Below are positions 35,633 to 42,757 of a DNA stretch of 64,000 nt, piece after piece. Numbering within the stretch: position 1 is the first letter of the stretch; each line of letters begins with the position of its first letter. Position numbers and translations under genes: made by a program. The notes under the pieces were generated by a model. That model saw only the letters and a program-made list of their open reading frames with translations. It did no database searches and had not been told where the DNA came from. Source of the stretch: Agrococcus sp. SGAir0287 (GTDB lineage: Bacteria > Actinomycetota > Actinomycetes > Actinomycetales > Microbacteriaceae); assembly GCF_005484985.1 (NCBI RefSeq), contig NZ_CP027942.1, positions 1,054,001-1,118,000 of the forward strand. The letters are read 5' to 3'.

Positions 35633-36175
35633 ATGCATGCAGCACCCCGCGTCGAGCCCCTGTCGATCGCCGACGCCGAGGCGTGGGCGCGGTTCGTCGC
35701 CATCGAGCGCGCCCGCACCTACGCGGGACTCGTGCAGGACGGCTTCGAGGCGGCGCAGCTCGCGCGGATGCCCGAGCTCGTCGACGAGATCCACGACGAG
35801 CTCGCGACGGGCATCGGCCGCTACGCCGTCGCCTGGCAGGAGGGCGCGGTCGTCGGCGCCGCGTCGACGACGGCGAGCCCCATGCCCTGGGAGGCGATCC
35901 TCGACGTCGGGGACGCTCCGGCCGCTCGCGCGCTCGACACCCTGTACGTCGCTCCGGAGCACCACGGCACGGGGCTCGCGGATCGGCTCCTCGCGCTCGT
36001 GCTCGACGACGAGCCGACCGTCCTGTGGCTCATCAGCGGCAACGAGCGCGCCCGCAGGTTCTACGAGCGACGCGGGTTCGCGCTGTGGGGCGAGGAGACG
36101 ACGACCGGTCCGACGTGGAACCACGTGCCGATGCGACGCATGCTGCGGACCGGGCCGTCCGCGGCCCGCGGCTAG
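35633..36175 (+). CDS. GNAT family N-acetyltransferase
   Basis: A 180-aa single-domain GNAT acetyltransferase. The family core is readable: a central beta strand with [20 protein letters not shown] (the V-x-P-x-x-x-G-x-G-L acetyl-CoA loop, about residues 102-121), then [20 protein letters not shown] (motif B, about 143-162) and WGEE. The substrate cannot be read from sequence. The TAG stop codon (36173-36175) is also the first three bases of the -10 hexamer of murI. Confidence 0.85.
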   Translation: MHAAPRVEPLSIADAEAWARFVAIERARTYAGLVQDGFEAAQLARMPELVDEIHDELATGIGRYAVAWQEGAVVGAASTTASPMPWEAILDVGDAPAARALDTLYVAPEHHGTGLADRLLALVLDDEPTVLWLISGNERARRFYERRGFALWGEETTTGPTWNHVPMRRMLRTGPSAARG

Positions 36176-36178
36176 GCT
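36173..36178 (+). promoter_or_regulatory. -10 box of murI, built on the GNAT stop codon
   Basis: TAGGCT, 7 nt before the GTG at 36186. Its TAG is the stop codon of the GNAT gene. Confidence 0.45.
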
Positions 36179-36185
36179 GGTCGGC

Positions 36186-37022
36186 GTGCAGCAGCGCCCG
36201 ATCGGAGTCTTCGACAGCGGGCTCGGCGGACTCACCGTCGCTCGCGCGATCATCGACCAGCTGCCCGGCGAGTCGATCACGTACATCGGCGACACCGCCA
36301 ACGGTCCCTACGGCCCGCGGTCGCAGGACGACGTGCGCAGGCTCGCGCTCGCAGCCCTCGACACGCTCGTCGAGCAGGGCGTGAAGATGCTCGTCATCGC
36401 CTGCAACACCGCCTCGGCCGCGATGTTCGACGTCGCGCACGAGCGCTACGAGCAGGGCATGGGCATCCCCGTCGTCGAGGTCATCCAGCCCGCGGTGCGG
36501 GCGGCGATGCGTGCGACGCGCACGGGGTCGATCGGCGTCATCGGCACGGTCGGCACCATCCGCTCGCACGCCTACCAGCGCGCGTTCGCGAGCGCCGGCC
36601 TCCACCAGGTCGAGGCCGAGGCCTGTCCGCCGTTCGTCGACTTCGTGGAGGCGGGCGTCACGACGGGCGACGAGGTGCTCGCCGCCGCGCGACTCCACCT
36701 CGACCCCATGCGCGCGGCCGGCATCGACACGCTCGTGCTCGGCTGCACGCACTACCCGCTGCTCGCCGGCGCGATCGGCTACGTCATGGGACCGGACGTG
36801 CGCCTGATCTCGAGCGCCGAGGAGACCGCATCCGACGTGTACCGCCGGCTGTCCGACTCGGGGCTGCTCGCCCCGCCGTCGAGCCGGCCGACCTACGCCT
36901 TCGAGGCCACGACCGAGGCGCAGGCGCCGTTCCTGCGCCTCGCGCGTCGCTTCCTCGGCCCCGAGGTCACGCACGTCGAGTTCACGCAGACGGGGGTCAT
37001 CGAGCTCCCGGAGAGGATCTGA
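36186..37022 (+). CDS. murI: Glutamate racemase
   Basis: 278 aa. It racemises L- to D-glutamate for peptidoglycan, without cofactor. It opens [20 protein letters not shown] with the catalytic Asp-Ser pair in FDSG, then [11 protein letters not shown], the first catalytic cysteine in [12 protein letters not shown] (about residue 74) and the second in [13 protein letters not shown] (about 185). [13 protein letters not shown] is also typical. The length is normal. It is followed after 1 nt by rph, so murI, rph and rdgB form an operon. Confidence 0.95.
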   Translation: MQQRPIGVFDSGLGGLTVARAIIDQLPGESITYIGDTANGPYGPRSQDDVRRLALAALDTLVEQGVKMLVIACNTASAAMFDVAHERYEQGMGIPVVEVIQPAVRAAMRATRTGSIGVIGTVGTIRSHAYQRAFASAGLHQVEAEACPPFVDFVEAGVTTGDEVLAAARLHLDPMRAAGIDTLVLGCTHYPLLAGAIGYVMGPDVRLISSAEETASDVYRRLSDSGLLAPPSSRPTYAFEATTEAQAPFLRLARRFLGPEVTHVEFTQTGVIELPERI

Positions 37023-37023
37023 C

Positions 37024-37746
37024 ATGGCACGCAAGGACGGCAGGACGGCGGATGCGCTGCGCCCCGTGACGATCGAGCGCGGCTGGTCGTCGCAGGCGGA
37101 GGGGTCGGCCCTCATCGCCGTCGGCGGCACGAAGGTGCTGTGCACCGCATCCGTGCAGCCGACCGTGCCGCGCTGGATGGCGGGCAAGGGCAAGGGCTGG
37201 GTGACCGCCGAGTACGCGATGCTGCCGCGCTCGACGAACGAGCGCATGGATCGCGAGTCGGTGAAGGGCCGCGTCGGCGGTCGCACGCACGAGATCTCGC
37301 GCCTCGTCGGCCGCTCGCTGCGCGCCGTCGTCGACATGAAGGCGCTCGGCGAGCTGTCGATCGTCGTCGACTGCGACGTCCTGCAGGCGGACGGCGGCAC
37401 GCGCTGCGCATCCATCACCGGCGCCTACATCGCCCTCGCCGACGCGATCGCGTGGGCGAAGGCGGAGCGCCGCATCCCCGCGTCCGCGAACCCGCTCGTC
37501 GACTCCGTGTCGGCCATCTCCGTCGGCATCGTCGGCGGCGAGCCGATGCTGGACCTCGCGTACGTCGAGGACTCGAAGGCGGAGACGGACATGAACGTCG
37601 TCGTCACGGGGCGCGGCCTGTTCGTCGAGGTGCAGGGCACCGCCGAGGCGGCGCCGTTCGACCGCACGGAGCTCGGTGCGCTGCTCGACCTCGCCACCGC
37701 CGGCTGCGCCGAGCTCGCCGAGATCCAGCGGGAGGTGCTGGCATGA
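37024..37746 (+). CDS. rph: Ribonuclease PH
   Basis: 240 aa. A phosphate-dependent 3'-5' exoribonuclease that trims tRNA 3' ends. Seen: R-rich [92 protein letters not shown] and the C-terminal [18 protein letters not shown]. The family is complete and of normal length. It overlaps rdgB by 4 nt (ATGA). Confidence 0.95.
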   Translation: MARKDGRTADALRPVTIERGWSSQAEGSALIAVGGTKVLCTASVQPTVPRWMAGKGKGWVTAEYAMLPRSTNERMDRESVKGRVGGRTHEISRLVGRSLRAVVDMKALGELSIVVDCDVLQADGGTRCASITGAYIALADAIAWAKAERRIPASANPLVDSVSAISVGIVGGEPMLDLAYVEDSKAETDMNVVVTGRGLFVEVQGTAEAAPFDRTELGALLDLATAGCAELAEIQREVLA

Positions 37747-38342
37747 GCGGCACCGTCGGTCGCGTCGTCGTCGCGACGCACAACGCGCACAAGGTCGCCG
37801 AGCTGCAGCGCATCCTCGCCGAGGACCTGCCGGACGTGATGCTCGAGGCGTACGAGGGCCCCGAGGCCGTCGAGGACGGCGTCACGTTCGCCGAGAACGC
37901 CCTCATCAAGGCGCGCGAGGCGTTCGAGGAGACGGGCGTGCCCGCGATCGCCGACGACTCGGGCATCGCCGTCGACGCGCTCGAGGGCGCGCCAGGCATC
38001 TTCTCGGCGCGCTACGCCGGCACGCGCGACGACCGCGACAACCTCGAGCTGCTGCTGCGGAACATGGAGGGGCGCACGGATCGCGGCGCCGCCTTCGTGT
38101 GCGCGGCCGCCTACGTCGACGGCGAGCGCGAGCTCGTCGAGATGGGCGTCTGGCGCGGCTCCGTGCTCGAGGCGCCCGCGGGATCGGGCGGCTTCGGGTA
38201 CGACCCGATCTTCCAGCCCGACGACGCGCCCGTGTCGGCCGCCGAGCTGACGGCGGAGCAGAAGGATGCGCTCAGCCACCGCCGCCGCGCCTTCCGTGCG
38301 CTCGCTGCGGCGCTGCAGGCAGCCGAGCCGACGCGGGGATAG
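37743..38342 (+). CDS. rdgB: RdgB/HAM1 non-canonical purine NTP pyrophosphatase
   Basis: 199 aa. It hydrolyses (d)ITP and XTP to monophosphates and so cleans the nucleotide pool. Motifs: [18 protein letters not shown] (substrate loop), [39 protein letters not shown] (catalytic Asp pair) and [15 protein letters not shown] near the C-terminus, then LSHRRRAF. The rph-rdgB pair is conserved in actinobacteria. The TAG stop lies in the -10 of the next gene. Confidence 0.94.
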   Translation: MSGTVGRVVVATHNAHKVAELQRILAEDLPDVMLEAYEGPEAVEDGVTFAENALIKAREAFEETGVPAIADDSGIAVDALEGAPGIFSARYAGTRDDRDNLELLLRNMEGRTDRGAAFVCAAAYVDGERELVEMGVWRGSVLEAPAGSGGFGYDPIFQPDDAPVSAAELTAEQKDALSHRRRAFRALAAALQAAEPTRG

Positions 38343-38345
38343 CCT
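38340..38345 (+). promoter_or_regulatory. -10 box of the DtxR-family gene, built on the rdgB stop codon
   Basis: TAGCCT, 6 nt before the ATG at 38352. TAG is also the rdgB stop codon. Confidence 0.45.
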
Positions 38346-38351
38346 CCAGCC

Positions 38352-39038
38352 ATGCAGACCACGGCCGTCGAGGACTACGTGAAGGCGATCTACGCCTACA
38401 CGGAGTGGCAGCCCGAGCCCGTGACGCCCTCGCGCCTCGCGACCAACCTCGGGCTCGCGGCATCGACGGTCACGGAGATGGTGAAGAAGCTCAGCCAGCA
38501 GGGGCTCGTCGACCATCGTCCGTACGGGACGATCGCGCTCACCGACGAGGGGCGGGCGCTCGCGCTGCGGCAGGTGCGCAGGCACCGCATCATCGAGACG
38601 TGGCTCGTGCAGGAGCACGGATACGCGTGGGACGAGGTGCACGACGAGGCCGAGGTGCTCGAGCACGGCATGAGCGATCGCCTCGTCGAGTCGATCGCCC
38701 ACGCGCTCGGCGATCCGGAGCGCGATCCGCACGGCGACCCGATCCCCGCCGCCGACGGCACGACGCGCCAGCCGCGCGCGACGCTGCTCGCGGACGCGCA
38801 CGAGGGCTACGTCGGCGCGGTCGTGCGCATCTCGGATGCGGATCCCGAGCTGCTGCGCTTCCTCGCCGACCAGGGCCTCGACCTCGACGAGCGCGTGCGC
38901 TACGTCGGTCGTGGCCGATTCACGGGCGGGCTGACGATCGAGGTCGACGGCGCGGAGCACACGATCGGCGACGACGTCGCCGCGTCGATCTGGCTCTCGG
39001 CGCCGTGCCAGGAGCCCGAGCACCACCACGAGGGCTGA
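38352..39038 (+). CDS. DtxR/MntR-family metal-dependent transcriptional regulator
   Basis: 228 aa. An N-terminal winged helix (TTAVEDYVKAIYAYTEWQ, RLATNLGLAASTVTEMVKKL, LVDHRPYGTIALTDEG) and the DtxR dimer/metal domain (RRHRIIETWLVQEHGYAWDE, HDEAEVLEHGMSDRLVESIA, with Cys/His/Glu ligands around DPHGDPIP). A C-terminal SH3-like FeoA domain covers about 150-215. It ends in a His-rich tail (EPEHHHEG). Such proteins repress iron or manganese uptake when metal-loaded. No metal transporter is adjacent, so whether it senses iron or manganese is undecided. Confidence 0.88.
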   Translation: MQTTAVEDYVKAIYAYTEWQPEPVTPSRLATNLGLAASTVTEMVKKLSQQGLVDHRPYGTIALTDEGRALALRQVRRHRIIETWLVQEHGYAWDEVHDEAEVLEHGMSDRLVESIAHALGDPERDPHGDPIPAADGTTRQPRATLLADAHEGYVGAVVRISDADPELLRFLADQGLDLDERVRYVGRGRFTGGLTIEVDGAEHTIGDDVAASIWLSAPCQEPEHHHEG

Positions 39039-39039
39039 G

Positions 39040-39218
39040 GTGTTGCGCGACCTCGTCCTCGTACACGGGGCGGGTCCAGCCGGCGTCGGTGCGTGGCGGC
39101 AGCCCTGGCCGTCGCACGGGCATGCGCTCGACCTCACGGGCACGCGCGACGTGCAGGAGGTGAGCGCTCCGCCGTCCGGCGGAGGTGCCGGCTGGCTGAC
39201 GCACCTACCGTCGATGCC
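39040..39218 (+). pseudogene. Remnant of an alpha/beta hydrolase N-terminus
   Basis: From the GTG at 39040 the frame gives LRDLVLVHGAGPAGVGAWRQ, which has the first beta strand and oxyanion HGAG turn of an alpha/beta hydrolase. It then loses any recognisable fold and stops after 65 codons. No nucleophile elbow or triad follows in any plus-strand frame before the next gene. It looks like the 5' stub of a deleted hydrolase gene downstream of the DtxR-type regulator. The 3' limit is arbitrary. Confidence 0.35.
39206..39211 (+). promoter_or_regulatory. -10 box of the 39-aa micro-ORF (leaderless)
   Basis: TACCGT, 7 nt before the ATG at 39219. The spacing equals that of other leaderless genes in the window. 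Confidence 0.35.
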
Positions 39219-39338
39219 ATGGACCCCGTCTCGATGATCATGGGCGGCGCGATCGCGTCGATCTTCTGGATCGCGATCTCGGCGAACCGAGCGAAGCCCG
39301 CGCCCGAGCCTTGCGCGCGGGAGCACGTCGACGACTGA
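39219..39338 (+). CDS. 39-aa membrane micro-protein (hypothetical)
   Basis: A short frame starting MDPVSMIMGGAIASIFWIAI and ending SANRAKPAPEPCAREHVDD. The first 20 residues form one uninterrupted hydrophobic helix and the tail is charged, so a single-pass membrane peptide with a cytosolic tail is plausible. Support is the clean TACCGT-N7-ATG arrangement upstream; there is no homology claim. It converges on the HNH gene with a 12-bp gap. It could be a chance frame. Confidence 0.4.
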   Translation: MDPVSMIMGGAIASIFWIAISANRAKPAPEPCAREHVDD

Positions 39339-39350
39339 GCGACGTCCGCG

Positions 39351-40730
39351 TCAGAAGGGCAGCTCGGAGTCGGGTGGGTCGACCGCCGAATCGAGTGGGG
39401 GCTCGTGCACCTCGACGAATCTCGGCCCGTTGGGTGGTGGTCGGTCGACGTAGTCCTCACCCAGCGGTGAGCGCCAGTCGAGCACGCCGGGTTCGGGTTG
39501 CGTGACGGTCCAGGCGGTGGCGTGCTTGAGGGTGTGGTGGCGTCGGCAGAGGTGGGCGAGGTTGCCGAGCGCCGTGGTGCCGCCGTGGTCCCAGGCGATG
39601 GTGTGGTCGAGGTCGGCGGTGCGTGCGTGGGATGCGCAGCCGGGGAATCGGCAGTGCTGGTCGCGGGCGATGAGGAGCCGACGTTGGGCGGCGGTGGGCT
39701 GGTAGGTGTCGACCTCGAGCACGGTGCCGCGGATGGGGTCGGTGAGCAGTCGCTCCCAGGTCGTGGCGACGCCGGCGAGGATGCGGGCGGTCTCCGCGTC
39801 GATGGGCTGGGCGCCGTCGAGGGTGCCGGGTGCGTCGTCGCGTCCGGTGAGGGTCGTGACGGGGATCGTGACCTGCACGACCGGGCGGATCGTGGAGAGC
39901 AGCCCAGCATGCTCGACCCCGGCGCCGCCGTGCTCGAGTCCTCCGCTGCCGCCTGTGCGCTCGATCGTGGGCGTGCCGGTGCCGGTGCCGGTGCCGGTGC
40001 CGGTGAGGAGCAGCTCGCAGAATGCGTCGGCGCGCCATTGGTCGATGGTGCGCGGGTCGTCCTTCGGCTTGGCGCGGGCGCCGGCGCGGAGGCGACGGTC
40101 GATGCCGTGCGCGAGGATCGCGGGCACGTACGCGCCGATCCACGCCATCCCATCGTCGGCCGCCTCGATCGTCACCCGTCGGTCGTCGCGGGCGGCGCGG
40201 TGGCGGTCGACGAGCGGCTCGGCCAGTTGCGCATCCGCAGCCTTCCGGGCAGCCTTCGCGACGCGGGCGGGCGTGGTCGTCTCGGCGAGGGCGACCATCC
40301 GCTCCTCGTAGGCGGCGCGCTGCTCCGCGGTCACGTCGGAAGACGAGAGGACCGAGCCTGCCTCCGTGATCGCGCGCACATGGCCGCGGCTGATGCGTCC
40401 GTCGGCGAACGCGTCGAGCACGAGCGGCCACGTGTCGACCAGGTGCATCGCATCGCCGATCTGCCGCTCGACCGTGCGATCCGACACGCGCGCCTGGACG
40501 CCGATCTCGGCGGCGATGGATCGCAGCTCCATCGCCGACCGCTCGCTCGACCCACCCCCGGCACGCTCGAGCGCGAGATGCCCGAGGGACGCGAGGAGCC
40601 GCAGCTCGTACGCTTCGAGCGCCTGCCTGCCCGAGCGGAGCGCGGCGAGCTGCGAGAGCGCGTTCGCCTCGATCGCGGCCAGCGCGGCAGGGTCAGGACC
40701 CGGTGCCGTGCCGTCGATCTCCTGCGCCAT
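39351..40730 (-). CDS. DUF222 domain HNH endonuclease
   Basis: A 459-aa protein. The N-terminal DUF222 region is helical and Ala/Leu-rich (ALSQLAALRSGRQALEAYEL) with the family's DRTVERQIGDAMHLVDTWP. The C-terminal HNH domain is complete: CRFPGCASHARTADLDHTIA, WDHGGTTALGNLAHLCRRHH, TLKHATAW. Such genes occur in many copies in actinobacterial genomes and are thought to be mobile; their substrate is unknown. A Thr-Gly hexanucleotide repeat lies in the linker (39973-40005). The start is placed at ATG 40730 (MAQEIDG). The frame stays open upstream through the palindromic repeats, but that part is repeat-derived. Confidence 0.85.
   Translation of the reverse strand: MAQEIDGTAPGPDPAALAAIEANALSQLAALRSGRQALEAYELRLLASLGHLALERAGGGSSERSAMELRSIAAEIGVQARVSDRTVERQIGDAMHLVDTWPLVLDAFADGRISRGHVRAITEAGSVLSSSDVTAEQRAAYEERMVALAETTTPARVAKAARKAADAQLAEPLVDRHRAARDDRRVTIEAADDGMAWIGAYVPAILAHGIDRRLRAGARAKPKDDPRTIDQWRADAFCELLLTGTGTGTGTGTPTIERTGGSGGLEHGGAGVEHAGLLSTIRPVVQVTIPVTTLTGRDDAPGTLDGAQPIDAETARILAGVATTWERLLTDPIRGTVLEVDTYQPTAAQRRLLIARDQHCRFPGCASHARTADLDHTIAWDHGGTTALGNLAHLCRRHHTLKHATAWTVTQPEPGVLDWRSPLGEDYVDRPPPNGPRFVEVHEPPLDSAVDPPDSELPF
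39973..40005. repeat. GTGCCG hexanucleotide microsatellite inside the HNH gene
   Basis: Five perfect GTGCCG units plus GTG. On the coding strand this gives alternating Thr-Gly in the linker between DUF222 and HNH. Copy-number change would alter linker length without a frameshift. Confidence 0.85.
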
Positions 40731-40798
40731 GACCCGACTCTGCCAGCAACCACCGACACGGAACCCCGGCGCGCATGGCCGGGTCGGGAGGCTCGGGT

Positions 40799-41214
40799 GC
40801 TCCTTTCGAGGCTCGCTGCGCTCGCACCTCAAGGAGCGGGTGGGCAGGCTGCTCGAGTCGGTCGGCAGGGTTGGGTTGGCCGGGTCGGGAGGCTCGGGTG
40901 CTCCTTTCGAGGCTCGCTGCGCTCGCACCTCAAGGAGCGGGTGGGCAGGCTGCTCGAGTCGGTCGGCAGGGTTGAATTGGCCGGGTCGGGTGCTCCTTTC
41001 GAGGCTCGCTGCGCTCGCACCTCAAGGAGCGGGTGGGCAGGCTGCTCGAGTCGGTCGGCAGGGTTGGGTTGGCCGGGTCGGGTGCTCCTTTCGAGGCTCG
41101 CTGCGCTCGCACCTCAAGGAGCGGGTGGGCAGGCTGCTCGAGTCGGTCCCCAGGGTTGGGTAGGCCGGGTCGGGTGCTCCTTGCGAGGCTCGCTGCGCTC
41201 GCACCTCAAGGAGC
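40799..41214. repeat. Five tandem copies of a palindrome-bearing repeat (about 92-101 bp period)
   Basis: Each copy has a 39-bp module that opens GCTCCTT and closes AAGGAGC (7-bp inverted repeat, with an inner GAGG/CCTC pair). Modules are at 40799-40837, 40900-40938, 40992-41030, 41084-41122 and 41176-41214. Spacers (GGGTGGGCAGGCTGCTCGAG and on to CCGGGTCGGG) are almost identical. The first interval is 101 bp and the others 92 bp, the difference being one extra 9-bp GAGGCTCGG. The array lies just upstream of the HNH gene. No protein gene is convincing in 40731-41408; 41215-41350 shows nothing recognisable. Confidence 0.9.
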
Positions 41215-41350
41215 GGTTCGGGGACGCGCAGCCACGCGGGCGGTGGCGTCGGGCGGGCGGGTCGCGTGGTCTCGTGACGGCTCCTCGCCGAGGGGCTCGG
41301 AGCCTCGTCGACCAGCTGGGCGGACGGGCAGACCTCGAAGAGTCCCCCTC

Positions 41351-41413
41351 CACCAGCCTGTGTCACCGACGCACCAGCCTCGGTCACCGACGCACCAGCC
41401 TCGCTCACCTACG
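41351..41413. repeat. Three tandem 21-bp repeats
   Basis: CACCAGCCTGTGTCACCGACG, then two variants differing at 2-3 positions, at 41351-41371, 41372-41392 and 41393-41413. The last copy contains the stop codon of the glycosyltransferase gene (TAG, rc of 41409-41411). Confidence 0.8.
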
Positions 41414-42683
41414 CCGGCTGCAGCACCCGCTCGAAGAGGTGGTCGAACACCGCGAGGCGGTCGAATCGCATCGCGTACGCCCGCGCCTTCACGACGTGCG
41501 CAGCGAGCTCGGCCGGCGAGTACGACAGCGCCTCGTCGAGCGCCGTCGCGATCGCCGCCGAGGATCCCGCCTCCACGATGATCGCCGTGTCGCCGACGGC
41601 CTCGAGCGTGCCGCCGCAGTCGGTCGTGATCACGGGGCCACCGCCTGCGAGCATCGACTCGACGAGCGTGATCCCGAACGTCTCGACGAACTGCTCCGTC
41701 GGCTTCGTCGCGAGCACGTACGCGGCCGACGCGGACATGATGTGCGGCTTCTCGGCATCCGAGACGTCGGTGAGGAAGTGGATGCGCGACGCCGCGGGCG
41801 ACGCGGCCGCGACCGCCCGCAGGTCGGCCTCCGATGGCCCTCGGCCGACGATCGCGAGGTCGAGCCCCGCGGCGGCCTCCGAGGTCGAGAAGCCCGCGAT
41901 GAGGTCGTCGATGCCCTTCGCGGGCATGAGCCGCGACAGCGAGAGCACGTACCGGCCCTTCGTGAGGCCGTGCCGCGCGAGCACCCGCTCGGTCTCGGCC
42001 GGGTCGAGCGCGAGCCAGGAGGCCGTGTCGATCGCCGGGTACGAGATCGAGATGCGCCTGCGGCACTGCTCCGCGAAGTCGGTGCCGTGCCGCTCGTCGA
42101 CGGCGACGGCCTCCTCGATGATGACGTCGCGCGTGTACTCCGAGACCGCCACGGGGACGTCCTGCGAGAGGTACGACGCGAGCACCTGCGCAGCCGCGCC
42201 GAAGCGGTCCTCGGCCACGGCCGCGCGCACGACGTTCGTCACGTCGCTGCCGACGGCCTCGGCGATCGTCGCGAGCCGCACCGGCAGGCCCGTCGACTGC
42301 GCGATCCGCACGGCCTCCGCGACGCAGAGCGTGTGCGGCGACAGGTACAGCGACATGCACACGGTCGGCACCCCGTCGGTGAAGAGCTCGACGAGGCGGC
42401 CGACGACGCCCGACGTGAAGCGGCCGTCGACGATCTTGTAGTCGCCGATGGGCGCGGGACGCTCGACGGTGATGCCGGGCGAGTAGGGCGAGATCGTGTC
42501 GAGCGGCTTGAGCGGCAGCCCCGCCGCCTCGAGCAGGTCGATGGGCCACGTCACGATCCGCACGTCGTCGAAGCCGCGCTGCAGCGCCGCCTCCGCGAGG
42601 TTGCGGGCCTCGACGGAGTGGCCGCAGATCACGGGATCGGCGCGCACGACGATGACGAGCCGGCGATGGGTCTGATGCGACAT
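41409..42683 (-). CDS. Glycosyltransferase (GT-B, GT4-like)
   Basis: A 424-aa GT-B fold glycosyltransferase. The N-domain begins RRLVIVVRADPVICGHSVEA and includes TWPIDLLEAAGLPLKPLD. The C-domain donor site shows VLSLSRLMPAKGIDDLIAGF, LAIVGRGPSEADLRAVA, HIMSASAAYVLATKP and EQFVETFGITLVESMLAGGG followed by VITTDCGGTLEAVGD, the usual E(x7)E nucleotide-sugar motif. No signal peptide, so it is cytosolic. It lies 74 bp downstream of the GH92 gene on the same strand, and the two probably handle the same (mannose-containing?) glycan. GGGGGAT precedes the ATG at 42683. The acceptor is unknown. Confidence 0.8.
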   Translation of the reverse strand: MSHQTHRRLVIVVRADPVICGHSVEARNLAEAALQRGFDDVRIVTWPIDLLEAAGLPLKPLDTISPYSPGITVERPAPIGDYKIVDGRFTSGVVGRLVELFTDGVPTVCMSLYLSPHTLCVAEAVRIAQSTGLPVRLATIAEAVGSDVTNVVRAAVAEDRFGAAAQVLASYLSQDVPVAVSEYTRDVIIEEAVAVDERHGTDFAEQCRRRISISYPAIDTASWLALDPAETERVLARHGLTKGRYVLSLSRLMPAKGIDDLIAGFSTSEAAAGLDLAIVGRGPSEADLRAVAAASPAASRIHFLTDVSDAEKPHIMSASAAYVLATKPTEQFVETFGITLVESMLAGGGPVITTDCGGTLEAVGDTAIIVEAGSSAAIATALDEALSYSPAELAAHVVKARAYAMRFDRLAVFDHLFERVLQPA

Positions 42684-42757
42684 GGATCCCCCTGTGGTCT
42701 GGGTGGGCGCTGCGGGTCGGTGGGCGCTGCGGCTCGTGGGCCGGCTGCGGCGGGCGG

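Noticed and set aside
40366..41208. Plus- and minus-strand frames running through the tandem array (repeated RLAALAPQGAGG-type peptides)
   Set aside because: The peptide repeats only mirror the DNA repeat, all phases stay open, and there is no start signal.
40799..41214. CRISPR array
   Set aside because: The supposed spacers are almost identical to one another and longer than typical, and no cas gene is present; it is a tandem repeat.
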